Positions 38,901 through 51,286 are shown, counted from the stretch's first letter. The stretch: 64,000 nucleotides of DNA from AWTP1-18 sp036504515 (GCA_036504515.1 DASXVA010000001.1:434001-498000), one strand, 5' to 3'. Made by a program: numbers and translations. Notes: generated from the letters alone by a model not told the origin.

Positions 38901-40160
38901 TGCGACAAGGACTTCTTCCTTCCTGCGAAGTTCTGCCGATGTGAGCCAATGTTCTCCGTGCTTGTCTTTGAGGAACAGGAGAGGCGTCTTCGCGTTCCTG
39001 TCCATCATCTCCCGCATCGTTTCCTTGATGTCGATTTCGGGATGGAACTGTTTCTCGACGAGGAGAGCGGTTTCTAGGTCGCGCATCTTGAAGACGGAAT
39101 TTCCCGCGAGCGCTCTTTCGAGGACGGCTTGCATGTCGAACGGCTCGGGTTCGGGGGGTTCCATCTTCTTCAACTTCCTGACAGCCGAGGCTCCGAAGCC
39201 GAATTCCTTCTTCGCGGTGTCCTGCCATCGCTTCATCTGGGCTTCGCGGCTCTCCCCATGCTCGGACACGTCCTTCGCCTTCCTCGTGGCGTAGGCTGCT
39301 GCCTGACGCGCCTTCGGCGACTTCAGCAGCCCTTTCCTGAACGCTTCCACATCGGCGGCGGATTTCTCTTCCGCCGCATTCCTGTCCAGCCCCTGCGCCA
39401 TCAGTCTGCCGACTTCCTTGCCTTTGTAGCCGTCGACGCGTCTTTCGATGAAATCCGCAATTTGAGACGACCTCTGGGAGAAGAGTTCCTTCAGCCCTTC
39501 GGGGACGCCCGCTATCTCGAACGTGTCGGAGACTCCCGGTTCGATGACGAACCCCATCTCCCGCAATCGCCCCGCGAACTCGGCACGGAACATCGCCCCC
39601 AGATTCTTCTGCATGACGTAGGGGTCGCGAGTGTCCATCCCGACGAACTTGCCGTCGGCGTTAAGTCCTCGGGCTACGAGGTAATAGTGTTCATGAAGTT
39701 GCGGGTCGAGTTCCCGAGAGTCCATATGCTCGTAGCCGACGGCGATGATTCCCTGACAGGGCTGCCAGTCTCCCCGCCCGAGTCTGACTCTCGTTTCGTC
39801 CTCGAACTTCGCCATGGCGGCGTCGACCGACTGGCGGAAAGCCAGATGGATTTCGTCCCGAGTCTTCTTATCCGCGACGGCGGCGAGAATCGAAACGCTC
39901 TTGCTCGCGGAGAAGGTCTTGTCGAAACCGATGACCGAAGCGTCGTCGACTTCGAAAATCTTTTCGCCCGTTTTCGGGTGAAGACCTTTGAGAAGATCCG
40001 ACAATTCTCCCTTCTTAAGTTTTCCCGAGAGACCGAGAGCGGCAGCGCCTTTACCGAAATATTCTCCCGGCGGTTCCTTGCCTTCCGAGACGTATTCTTC
40101 TGTCCGCTTGACCGAGTCTTCGATGTATCCGCCGTCCATTATTCGCTTGACGGAAAGCAT
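35967..40160 (-). CDS. MobF-type (TrwC/TraA-like) conjugative relaxase-helicase with ankyrin repeats
   Basis: A 1397-residue protein. The relaxase domain (~1-320) has candidate nicking tyrosines Y12 and Y23, GEYFGKGAAALGL, FDKTFSASKSVSIL and the metal-binding histidine motif around LHEHYYLVARG (~150-160). The RecD-like SF1 helicase follows, with Walker A GRAGTGKTTTF (~487), FVVDEAALVGTDDM and GDHGQLQNI, and a C-terminal helicase motif TFSSQGKTVEAAY ... YVQVSRA. Residues ~870-1005 form ankyrin repeats (NTALHLAVRDGNAEAVKALL, TPLHDAAKAGNRDIAELLL). A Pro/Thr linker with two LTGAPTP copies and a charged helical tail follow. It nicks oriT and unwinds DNA for mobilization. Its start overlaps the stop of the upstream RHH gene. 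Confidence 0.93.
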   Translation of the reverse strand: MLSVKRIMDGGYIEDSVKRTEEYVSEGKEPPGEYFGKGAAALGLSGKLKKGELSDLLKGLHPKTGEKIFEVDDASVIGFDKTFSASKSVSILAAVADKKTRDEIHLAFRQSVDAAMAKFEDETRVRLGRGDWQPCQGIIAVGYEHMDSRELDPQLHEHYYLVARGLNADGKFVGMDTRDPYVMQKNLGAMFRAEFAGRLREMGFVIEPGVSDTFEIAGVPEGLKELFSQRSSQIADFIERRVDGYKGKEVGRLMAQGLDRNAAEEKSAADVEAFRKGLLKSPKARQAAAYATRKAKDVSEHGESREAQMKRWQDTAKKEFGFGASAVRKLKKMEPPEPEPFDMQAVLERALAGNSVFKMRDLETALLVEKQFHPEIDIKETMREMMDRNAKTPLLFLKDKHGEHWLTSAELRRKEEVLVARAENSVRQGTSHAVPKGIADRVIAEEEARMRAEYGSKFKEAAWQDQQAAIRKVLESGNIALTVGRAGTGKTTTFSVARKVYEAAGYNLKGTSQGTIAAEGLGREAGIESMNVAQWKAQWSKGKSGGIDDRTIFVVDEAALVGTDDMREIITTVGMYGGKVVLLGDHGQLQNISSGQVFERIADKLGDTVATLDTVTRQKDADFRDAVSGLREGDAEAAVDFLDAKGWITTTKDRDAAMAAMVKDWSEDPADITKKLMMAGKNDDAHAINQAAHDALRDAGEIGEEHFVSTKIGENESRITTLSVGDRILFRKNDREIGVKNGNFGRVTGIDMKRDGSHSLTVMLADDKGKDTKEVRFSTEDYRAFQHGYCITTFSSQGKTVEAAYSFVDRTMTSRESAYVQVSRATDRGRLYMTEDERKDIVNLLSRSNRKETTLAYDLLDGGETYQDEAVAHYGDPKTVREAVARKDANAIRRLAEDGKDLEGREGRAQNTALHLAVRDGNAEAVKALLECGASCDPRNAMGITPLHDAAKAGNRDIAELLLAAGADPLAVARNGDTPFLLARRGPSPVSDLLAAAAITDSHERVPPLPLNEQQDLPRKVQEATTDADIVYEQPEPVVAETHEIDLTGAPTPPSADFEPKDDVHQQPALTGAPTPEAEPQATAAATFEEPVTFAGMQETTFPVAPTVTEQKKATIEDQIRKTVSRFKAKGPDDAKAFEMLKNLAIDSKGKERRNGAIEKVFLEAKREGNHPLADAVRGFCHGSIKPYGYQKTLQEEIDVDRKRQHEQDRLEAVKETGRSLVGHLMSAGGALFDITKSGIASAKEAWDEAHAPAPVIDDVDKFVKDFAGYCNDPMTSKEEYVLLVEKAKSHDERSPDDMVLDRMLVASEKIGDDENSRRLREAGADPDNRNTPEGKGQSANDIAEAARLEEARREQEARARKEEQERHNREREAAMTARKERQRGMSPNSKGKDMER

Positions 40161-40381
40161 CAGTTATCTCCTGCGGACCTGCCTTTCTCGGCAGCGAATT
40201 CCGCTCGAATCGCTTCGCGAATCTGTCGGTCCATCCGCGACATCGAGACCTCTTCGACTACGGCGTTCTCGATCGCAGCGAGCAGGAAACCAGAAATACT
40301 CTGTCCACGTTTTTTCGCCAAGGCGATGACTTGGGCGTCAAGAAAATCAGGGATTCGGACCGAGCGCGGAGTCATGCTCAT
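40160..40381 (-). CDS. RHH-type relaxosome accessory protein (short)
   Basis: A 73-residue protein starting MSMTPRSVRIPDFLDAQVIALAKKRGQSISGFLLAAIENAV, a ribbon-helix-helix pattern. The stop overlaps the relaxase start (TGATG), and the start overlaps the preceding RHH gene by four bases. The position implies an oriT-binding accessory factor or operon autoregulator. Confidence 0.75.
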   Translation of the reverse strand: MSMTPRSVRIPDFLDAQVIALAKKRGQSISGFLLAAIENAVVEEVSMSRMDRQIREAIRAEFAAEKGRSAGDN

Positions 40382-40893
40382 GCGAAGAATTCCTTGAAGG
40401 GTTCGGCATCGATTTCCTGCGGAACGACCAGATACCCCAGACGAGAATCCACCGCTCCCATTCCCTTCAACCGGCTCGAAATCTCGAACCCGACCGGCTT
40501 CAATTTCACGCGCCCTTTATCGTCGAGAACGGGAACTCTTGTCGCCTCCGCGAGGGCGGCAACGGGCATTTCGTCTTGCGCGGAAACGGGTTCTTCCGCA
40601 AATGCCGGCGCCTTGCTTTCGATGTCCGGAATGTCAGCCGTGGCTCTGGCTTCGGTTTGCCCATTCTTGTCCTTCACTGCCGCAAGAATCTCGTCCAGCA
40701 GTGCCAGAACACGCCCATCGTTTTGCCGTGTCGTCGACAGTGCCTTCAGGTTCTCTTCCAATCCGGCAGCGCCTTTTCTGAGGAATTCCGACAGGCTGTT
40801 CCCCGTGTCCTCTGCCAACTTCGCCCATCGGTCGCGAACCTCGACCGGAACCTTGAAGCCTACCGTCACGTACTTGATTTCCTTTCCGCTCAT
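40378..40893 (-). CDS. RHH-type DNA-binding protein (relaxosome/operon regulator)
   Basis: A 171-residue protein with an N-terminal RHH-like segment (KYVTVGFKVPVEVRDRWAKLAEDTGNSLSEFLRKGAAGLEENLK) and an extended acidic C-terminus. The ATG at 40893 is preceded by GGAGGTTGGC, an excellent ribosome site. It is the first gene of the mob operon and faces the 508-bp candidate oriT region. Confidence 0.75.
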   Translation of the reverse strand: MSGKEIKYVTVGFKVPVEVRDRWAKLAEDTGNSLSEFLRKGAAGLEENLKALSTTRQNDGRVLALLDEILAAVKDKNGQTEARATADIPDIESKAPAFAEEPVSAQDEMPVAALAEATRVPVLDDKGRVKLKPVGFEISSRLKGMGAVDSRLGYLVVPQEIDAEPFKEFFA

Positions 40894-41401
40894 GCCAACC
40901 TCCGATACCAAGAACACATGACATATGTCTATCGGTCCGTGTGGGCTAAAGCAAGTGATTCCAGGAAAATATTTCCATGCGTCACCGAATACACGGAGTT
41001 CTTCCCTGCAAGCCCCGTCGTTACTGGGTTTATGTGGCAGTCACTTTTCGATTCTGACTACACGACATCTAGGCAGGACAAGGCTTGCGGCGAAGCCGGT
41101 CGCGCGAAGCGCATGGGGTGTCCATTTTTTTGTAGAACTTGACGCTTTTCTGGGTGGTCTGGTTGGTAGCCGACACGAACGGTAGTGAGCGAGGCGTAGT
41201 TGTAAGTGTGCCAATTGGTTGTAACCGTCGAGGTTGTAACTGCCCCTTCCTGGGATGCCATTCTGCAAGCTGCCGTTCCGTCTCTGCCGATGGCTGGTTG
41301 GTATTTCCTGTTCCCGCCAGACGATAGGAAAGTCCTGCCCCTGAAAGCTGAAGTTACAACCTGAAATTACACGGGAAAGCGAAGCGAACGGAACGGGCGT
41401 G
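40894..41401. other. gene-free region between mob operon and integrase: candidate oriT
   Basis: This 508-bp stretch has no convincing gene. It contains four copies of GGTTGTAAC-like repeats: 41199-41206 (GTTGTAAG), 41217-41226 (palindromic GGTTGTAACC), 41232-41241 (GGTTGTAACT) and, inverted, 41352-41361. Two adjacent small hairpins lie at 41082-41097 (GGCTT/AAGCC) and 41102-41112 (GCGCGAAGCGC), followed by ATGGGGTGTCC and a T-tract. Repeats plus hairpins upstream of RHH-relaxase genes is the usual oriT layout. The nic site cannot be assigned. Confidence 0.5.
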
Positions 41402-42994
41402 TTACATCGCCCGTGCCTTCGCCGCCACTTCCTCGCGACTCATTCCCGCATCACGCCGCTTCGCTCTTCCAAGAAATTCCTGGGGGATTTCTTGCCAAAG
41501 ACCAACCCCTTTCACTTGGAAAATCATGACGGCGTAACCGTTAAAAACGATTCGGTCGACGACTCTCCGAAGAGCATCCGACAACCTGAAACGCTCTTCC
41601 GTTTTTGCCTTGTCGCCAATCCAGGACATCGCATCGTCCACAAGATTGGTCCCGAAATTTCCACCGATTTTCGGGACTGTCGCAAGTTCTTCTCTTGCCG
41701 ATTCGAGGTCGGATTTTGCTTTCGCGGCTTCTGCTTCGATTGCAGAAAGTCTCTGCAAGAGCAGGGTGGAATTGCCACCTTCCTCGATCGCAAGGATGAT
41801 TCGGTCAGCCCGACTTCTGGCATCGGAAGCACGCTCCTCGGCAATCTGAATTCGTTCGCGTATCGCTTCGGAAATCGTGTCGTCGCGGAAGGCTTTTTCC
41901 TCGAATTGACCCAAGTTCGAGAGGACGGCATGGACGATTCCCCGTTCTGAAACGGATGGGCATTCAGACCGTCCCGCCTTCGCGCCGAGACAGTAATACC
42001 TTGCGTATCCTCGTTCGCTCGCCGCCTTACGTTCCATCCGTTCGCCGCACTTGCAGTAAAGCAACCCTGCGAAGACATCGGCGTTTATTCCGCGCAGCCG
42101 CTTCGGTCCGGTCCTGCCTTTGAGGGCTACCTGCACACGATGCCACAATTCTTCCGACACTGCTGCGGGAAAGTATCCTTGAACGGGTTCGCCGTCTGGC
42201 GTCAGCGTTCCGCCGAACATCCTCATCGGCTGCCACTCGCCAATGGTTCGGCGGTCTCGAAGAAGTCGAGATATGCCCGTATGTTCCCAACCTTTTCCCG
42301 TGTTCTTCCGTTCCCTCCACGGCATCGCCCATCCTTCCTCGGTCGCGATACGGGCAATCGAGACCCCGCCTTTGCCTGACGCCGCGAGTTCGAAGACCTT
42401 GCGGACAGATTCCGCTTTATCCGGAATAAGTTCCCATCCCGACTTGTCCGCCTTCGGCTGCATCCACCCGCCTCCGTGCATCTTCGAGACCACGGCAAGT
42501 CCTGCCTGACGTTTGGTCTGGAAGGCGGCAGAGACACGTTTTGCCTTCGTGCTGCTCTCTTCATGGGCACGGGAGAAGAGCAGGACGGAAAGCATGAAAG
42601 ACATCGTGTCGTTGATGGTCTCGGAATTCCATTCCTTGCCATCGACCATCGAGACAACGCGGACGCCAGTCTTGACGATCTGCATCAGGAGAGAAACGGC
42701 TTCGGGAAGCGTCGCCCGAGAAAGGCGGTCAAGCGATTCGACGAGAAGAATCGACCCCTTGGGGACCTTCCCTGCTTCGATTGCCGCTATGAAGCCTCCT
42801 AGCGCGCCTCGGGTGGCGTTATCGCCTTTGAAGGCGGAAACCCCAAGGTCGGACAATGAAAGGCTCTCGTCGAGGTCGTAGCCTCTTTCTTGGCACCAGG
42901 CTTGTGCCAGTTTCGTTTGCCGTTCGAGGGATGTTCCTCGTGCTTGCCGCCCCGATGAGAAGCGTCTGTAGGAGAATACGCGGATGTCTTTCAT
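41402..42994 (-). CDS. large serine recombinase (integrase of the element)
   Basis: A 530-residue site-specific recombinase. The catalytic resolvase domain (~1-150) begins RVFSYRRFSSGRQARGTSLERQ, with the nucleophilic serine in the YRRFS segment (S13 by alignment), and includes LLVESLDRLSRA. The recombinase domain spans ~165-270. A zinc ribbon (CKCGERM ... CLGAKAGRSECPS) and a long coiled coil (~380-440) follow, the architecture of phage-type serine integrases. Its ATG lies only 31 bp from the attR core, leaving little room for a promoter when integrated. The same-strand xth would lie 41 nt upstream in the excised circle. Confidence 0.95.
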   Translation of the reverse strand: MKDIRVFSYRRFSSGRQARGTSLERQTKLAQAWCQERGYDLDESLSLSDLGVSAFKGDNATRGALGGFIAAIEAGKVPKGSILLVESLDRLSRATLPEAVSLLMQIVKTGVRVVSMVDGKEWNSETINDTMSFMLSVLLFSRAHEESSTKAKRVSAAFQTKRQAGLAVVSKMHGGGWMQPKADKSGWELIPDKAESVRKVFELAASGKGGVSIARIATEEGWAMPWRERKNTGKGWEHTGISRLLRDRRTIGEWQPMRMFGGTLTPDGEPVQGYFPAAVSEELWHRVQVALKGRTGPKRLRGINADVFAGLLYCKCGERMERKAASERGYARYYCLGAKAGRSECPSVSERGIVHAVLSNLGQFEEKAFRDDTISEAIRERIQIAEERASDARSRADRIILAIEEGGNSTLLLQRLSAIEAEAAKAKSDLESAREELATVPKIGGNFGTNLVDDAMSWIGDKAKTEERFRLSDALRRVVDRIVFNGYAVMIFQVKGVGLWQEIPQEFLGRAKRRDAGMSREEVAAKARAM

Positions 42995-43025
42995 ACATCC
43001 GATTATGCCGACTATTTGTGCGAGT

Positions 43026-43030
43026 GACTA
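43026..43030 (+). repeat. attR crossover core (GACTA)
   Basis: The right junction. Element sequence TTTGTGCGAGT is followed by GACTA and then the host xth continuation TCAGATCGCC. In the excised form, joining the two ends would give TGACTAGTCA, a perfect 10-bp palindrome at the core of attP. Confidence 0.85.
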
Positions 43031-43142
43031 TCAGATCGCCACACCGGGCATTGCCGCCACCGCCCGCTCATCGGCGGTCTACAAAGACCAGCGCTTTTCC
43101 GATCATGCGCCTCTGACCGTGGATTATGACTTTCCCCAATAA
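43026..43142 (+). pseudogene. xth: host exonuclease III, displaced 3' end
   Basis: In frame with the 5' part across the core, this reads DYQIATPGIAATARSSAVYK then DQRFSDHAPLTVDYDFPQ and a stop. It carries the catalytic SDH motif missing from the 5' part. There is no start codon or ribosome site in frame, so it is not expressed as a protein. Joined to 29320-30000 it gives a 264-residue complete Xth, normal for the family. Confidence 0.95.
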
Positions 43143-43173
43143 GCCATAAAAATAGAAGAAAGCAGGGAAGATC

Positions 43174-47539
<4,366 letters not shown>

Positions 47540-47547
<8 letters not shown>

Positions 47548-49201
47548 CTTACACGCTTCCCGTCCATCGATTTTGCTGGTGGATGACATTCCCACCAATC
47601 TGGAAGTACTGGCCGGAGCCCTGGAGCACGATTACGACTTGAGCTTTGCCTTGTCCGGACCAGAGGCCCTGGAACTGATCAAGCACAACCCACCAGACCT
47701 GATCTTGCTCGATGTCATGATGCCGGACATGAGTGGATTCGAAGTGCACCGGATACTTCGCGAAAACCCGCTCACCCGTGATCTGCCGGTGATTTTTGTA
47801 ACTGCCGATGCTTCCGAAAGCAGCGAGCTGATCGGTCTCAATCAAGGTGCAGATGATTATCTGGTCAAGCCGATACAGGGACCGGTACTCAACGCACGGG
47901 TTCGCAATCTACTGGCCCGATACCAACTGGAAAAATCTCTGCGCGATAGCGAGGAAACCTTTTCCACCCTGGCCGGCGTTGCGCCGGTAGCCATCCTTCG
48001 TCTTGATGACACCCTAGACTGTGCTTACGTCAATCCCTTGTGGACAGCCATGACGGGCCTCTCCCAAGACCAGTCCCTGGGTAGCGAGTGGCTATCCATG
48101 CTCCATCCTCAGGACCGCCCCCTCATCACGGAACAACTGCTGAATTGTTTGGGTACAACGGTTGGATTCAAGAGAGAGTTCCGCATTATTTCCCTCACGA
48201 AAATGTTCTGGGTCTATGGTCAGGCCGCACCAATTCAGCATCAGTCCAATACGGAAAAACCCGGACTGATCCTCACCTTGACTGACATTACGGATCGCAA
48301 GGCAATTGAGGCCACATTACAAGAGCAGGAACAGCAGCTTGAGATCCTGATCAGCTCCATGGACGATGTAGTCATTACCCTGGACACCTCCAGTTGCATC
48401 AAAACCTTTCACTGTCCACCCAAAAATTTTGGCTTCGGCACGGCCGAGTCGTACATTGGTTGCGATTACAGTCAGACACTGCCAACGCCTCTAAGCACTG
48501 CTTTGCAGGAAGTCGTTCCCCTTCTGATGGCAGATCCTTCGCCCATCTCCCGAGAATTCACCCTGGATACCCCTGCTCAAGGAAAACACCATTTCAATGC
48601 CATTTTTAGCCCCCTCTTGAACGGTTCCGGCTGGCCGACCGGCTTCCTCTGTGTTGCCCGGGATATCACTGAGCGCAAGGAAATGGAGCAGGAACTGGCG
48701 CGACTCGCCACCACCGACACTCTGACCGGCGTTGCCAACCGTCGCCGCTTCATCGATCAGGCTGAAATTGAACTGCGCCGCTTCCATCGCTTCAATACCC
48801 CTGTCGCCTTGCTGATGCTGGATTTGGACCACTTCAAGCAGGTCAACGATACCTATGGCCATGCCGCTGGCGATGCAGTGCTCTGCCATCTGTCCCGGCT
48901 CGCAGAAACCCGACTACGGGGTAGCGACCTTTTCGGTCGCCTTGGAGGGGAAGAGTTTTCTATCCTGCTTCCCGGTACAGACCTGGAGGGTGCCGCCGAT
49001 TTTGCAGAACAGTTCCGCCAATGCGTCGCGTCATCACCGGCTAATACGACCAGCGGCGACATCCCCTTTTCCCTGTCCATCGGCGTCAGCATCTTCATGC
49101 CGGAAGACAGTTCGGTCGAGTCTGTTTTCGCCCGGGCCGACGAAGCCCTCTACCGGGCCAAAAATACTGGCCGTAACCGGGTTGAAATACACAATGCGTA
49201 A
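47540..49201 (+). CDS. response regulator diguanylate cyclase (REC-PAS-PAS-GGDEF)
   Basis: A 553-residue protein. The receiver (~10-128: LLVDDIPTNLEV, LILLDVMMPDMSG, FVTA, LVKP) is followed by two PAS-like units (~135-260, ~265-385) and a GGDEF-family domain (~390-550) with GRLGGEEFS, the catalytically competent GGEEF form. It overlaps the preceding kinase gene by 8 bp. It probably makes c-di-GMP on phosphorylation by that kinase. Confidence 0.95.
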
Positions 49202-49339
49202 CAGAAGCTGACGCAGAGGCCGCCGTCGACCTGTATCCTTGACCCTTCCCTGACGGATGTCATTGCATGGCGCCGCCAAAATGGGTAGCCTTCAATCGTT
49301 TCCCCGCTTTTTTACCCTGTCTTATCCGAGGACGTTTTC

Positions 49340-49645
49340 ATGACTGATACCGTGACCAAAGAAAAACTCATCTCCGACTTCAAAGTAGTGGTTGCCGATG
49401 CTGAAGAACTGCTCAAGGCCACTGCTGGCCAAGCCGGTGACAAGGCCGTTGAACTGCGCGAAAAGCTGCAAATTCATCTGACCAATGCCAAGCACAACCT
49501 GGCTGAAGCCCAGGAAAAGGCCATCGAAAAGGCCAAGGCCGTTGGCCGTGCTACTGATGACTACGTTCATGACAATCCCTGGCGTTCCGTTGGTGTTGCT
49601 GCTGGCGTGGGCCTCATCATCGGCCTGCTGATCGGTCGCCGTTAA
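49340..49645 (+). CDS. ElaB/YqjD (DUF883)-family ribosome-associated membrane protein
   Basis: A 101-residue protein: an amphipathic helical N-terminus followed by the family signature DDYVHDNPWRSVGVAAGVGLIIGLLIGRR, a C-terminal membrane anchor. Known relatives (YqjD, ElaB) are stress/stationary-phase proteins that tether ribosomes to the inner membrane. First gene of a YqjD-YqjE-YqjK-like trio. Confidence 0.9.
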   Translation: MTDTVTKEKLISDFKVVVADAEELLKATAGQAGDKAVELREKLQIHLTNAKHNLAEAQEKAIEKAKAVGRATDDYVHDNPWRSVGVAAGVGLIIGLLIGRR

Positions 49646-50032
49646 TTGACCGCTTCCCGTCCCGGCCTGCTGGGCTCTCTGCGCAACCTTCTGGCCCATG
49701 GCCTGGAGCTTGCGCAGGTTCGTCTTGAACTCCTCCTCACCGAACTGGAAGAGGAAAAGACCCGGCTGCTCAAACTGCTGGCCTACGGCGCGGCAGCCCT
49801 GTTGCTGCTGATGATGGGATTGGTATTTCTGGCTGTTTTCATCACCGTATTGCTGTGGGATGAGCATCGTCTGCTGACACTGGGACTTTGCAGCTTTTTC
49901 TTTCTCGGCACGGGGCTACTGGCACTGGCGGGTGTTTCCCGTCTTGCCCACCGTGATGAAAAACCGCTGGCTGCCAGTCTGAACGAGCTTGCCCAAGACC
50001 GGTCTGCCCTGCAGACACCCCCGCGTCCATGA
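49646..50032 (+). CDS. YqjE-like phage-holin-family membrane protein
   Basis: A 128-residue protein with the pattern LLGSLRNLLAHGLELAQVRLELLLTELEEEKTRLLKLLAYGA followed by two membrane helices (~45-68, ~78-100), typical of YqjE. It appears to start at TTG immediately after the TAA of the DUF883 gene; no ATG is available at this position. Start confidence is moderate. Confidence 0.8.
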   Translation: MTASRPGLLGSLRNLLAHGLELAQVRLELLLTELEEEKTRLLKLLAYGAAALLLLMMGLVFLAVFITVLLWDEHRLLTLGLCSFFFLGTGLLALAGVSRLAHRDEKPLAASLNELAQDRSALQTPPRP

Positions 50033-50313
50033 GTGTCGAGATTGAGCGGGCGCTGAAAAAGCAGCGGCTGGTTCTTAAAAGCAGCGCCCTGCGTCAAAGG
50101 CTGGCCGACGACAGCCAGCCCCTGCAGCCCCTCTTTGCAGCAGCCGACAAAGTGACCGATGGCATCCACTGGATTCAAGCCAGACCGGGCATTGCCCTCG
50201 CGGCCACGGCTGTTTTGGTTGTTTTGCGCCCCCGCCCCCTTCTGCGCTGGGGCAGGCGTGCCTTCTTTGCATGGAAGACTTGGCGTACCCTGCAAAACCG
50301 TCTGAATCACTAA
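50029..50313 (+). CDS. YqjK-like protein
   Basis: A 94-residue protein overlapping the YqjE-like stop by four bases. A helical N-terminus (RALKKQRLVLKSSALRQRLADDSQPL) is followed by a single membrane-proximal hydrophobic stretch (PGIALAATAVLVVLRP). It completes the trio seen in proteobacteria. The function is unknown, probably envelope stress. Confidence 0.72.
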   Translation: MSVEIERALKKQRLVLKSSALRQRLADDSQPLQPLFAAADKVTDGIHWIQARPGIALAATAVLVVLRPRPLLRWGRRAFFAWKTWRTLQNRLNH

Positions 50314-50329
50314 GTTTTCCCAGTACCCC

Positions 50330-50650
50330 ATGTCCCGCTTTTCCCTTCCACCGTCACGACGGCGCAACGGCCTTTGGCAGCATATGCTCGAGGCCCAGAA
50401 ACGGGAACGGGATCAACTCCTGCAGGAAGTCGTGCAAATCCGGGGGTTCATGCCCTTGCTGATGAAACGGCGCAACGGCGGTAATTGGAGTCGTAGCGAA
50501 AAGCAGGTCTTGAAACAACATATGAATGCTTTTGCCCACTTGTCTCCCTATCTGGTGGTGCTGGCCTTACCTGGTTCTTTTGCATTGTTGCCTGTGCTGG
50601 CCTGGTGGCTTGATCGGCGCCGCATCCAGCGCAGCAGCCTTCGCCCCTGA
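50330..50650 (+). CDS. LETM1-like membrane protein
   Basis: A 106-residue protein with a basic helical N-terminus and the C-terminal motif SPYLVVLALPGSFALLPVLAWWLDRRR, reminiscent of LETM1-like domains. Weak ribosome site. It follows the YqjK-like gene by 16 bp and may share its transcript. No function is assigned. Confidence 0.62.
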   Translation: MSRFSLPPSRRRNGLWQHMLEAQKRERDQLLQEVVQIRGFMPLLMKRRNGGNWSRSEKQVLKQHMNAFAHLSPYLVVLALPGSFALLPVLAWWLDRRRIQRSSLRP

Positions 50651-50731
50651 ATGGACAGAGGATAAAAAGCCCCGGCTTTTCCCTTTGTGTTCCAGCCTCT
50701 CGGGCCCCGCCCCAGCTCTTAGCATAGCGGG

Positions 50732-51268
50732 ATGACCCGTCGATTTTTGCCAACACGCCTGCAGCTCCTGCTTCTTTCCACCGGCCTCTGGCTGAGTGGT
50801 TGTGGCTTATTGCCGAGCCACTCGAGCAGCAGCACAACAAACACCAGTCCGACCAATCCCGTTTCACGCTTACGTTCCGATACGGCCCTGTCTCGGGGTA
50901 ACGACGTGGTGATCTTCGCCCTTGGACTGGTGGAAACCGGGTACCGGTTTGGCGGCAAGAATCCTGAAGCCGGCCTCGATTGCAGTGGCATGGTCAGCTA
51001 TGTTTTTGACAAAGCCGCAGGCCTTCGCCTGATGGGGTCCGCCGCCGACCTGGCCCGCCGCGGCAAAGTCATAGAACGTAATGCACTGCAGCCTGGTGAC
51101 GTTGTGTTCTTCAACACAACGAACCGCCCCCATTCCCACGTCGGCATCTACATCGGCGATGGTCGCTTTATCCACGCCCCCAACAGCAAGGGCGCAGTCC
51201 GTACCGAGAGCCTGGAGAAGGGGTGGTTTGCCGCGCGGTTTGAAGAAGCTCGCAGCTATCTGGATTGA
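50732..51268 (+). CDS. NlpC/P60-family peptidoglycan hydrolase lipoprotein
   Basis: A 178-residue protein with a signal peptide and lipobox (LWLSGCG), a Ser/Thr-rich linker and an NlpC/P60 domain (~60-178). The catalytic Cys is in LDCSGMVSYV and the His in HSHVGIYIGDGRFIHAP, so it should cleave cell-wall peptide bonds (D,L-endopeptidase type). Full length for a single-domain member. Confidence 0.92.
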   Translation: MTRRFLPTRLQLLLLSTGLWLSGCGLLPSHSSSSTTNTSPTNPVSRLRSDTALSRGNDVVIFALGLVETGYRFGGKNPEAGLDCSGMVSYVFDKAAGLRLMGSAADLARRGKVIERNALQPGDVVFFNTTNRPHSHVGIYIGDGRFIHAPNSKGAVRTESLEKGWFAARFEEARSYLD

Positions 51269-51286
51269 ACTTGGTAGCGTGAGCTA

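Larger units (their letters stand above)
29998..43030. mobile_element. 13-kb serine-recombinase integrative mobilizable element inserted in xth
   Basis: The unit is 13,028 bp, measured from one GACTA core (29998-30002) to the other (43026-43030). Removing it restores an uninterrupted xth frame reading ...NVGWRIDYQIATPGI.... Inside are a large serine recombinase next to the right junction, a MobF relaxase with two overlapping RHH genes, an SF3-helicase replication protein with an iteron region, an XRE regulator, a third RHH gene, a ParB-MT-A70 gene, a hemerythrin and a complete replacement xth next to the left junction. No coupling protein or T4SS genes are seen, so transfer would need a helper. 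I judge the boundaries to be exact to within the 5-bp core. Confidence 0.94.

Noticed and set aside
42994..43010. ATTATG (43002-43007; CATAAT on the minus strand) as the -10 of an integrase promoter
   Set aside because: It lies only 7 bases from the integrase ATG and has no -35 hexamer at usable spacing in the integrated form.
29998..43030. Element as an integrated phage
   Set aside because: No capsid, terminase, portal, tail or lysis genes; a MobF relaxase and RHH genes point to mobilization.
29998..43030. Element as a self-transmissible ICE
   Set aside because: No VirB/Tra T4SS ATPases, pilus genes or coupling protein could be found in its 13 kb.
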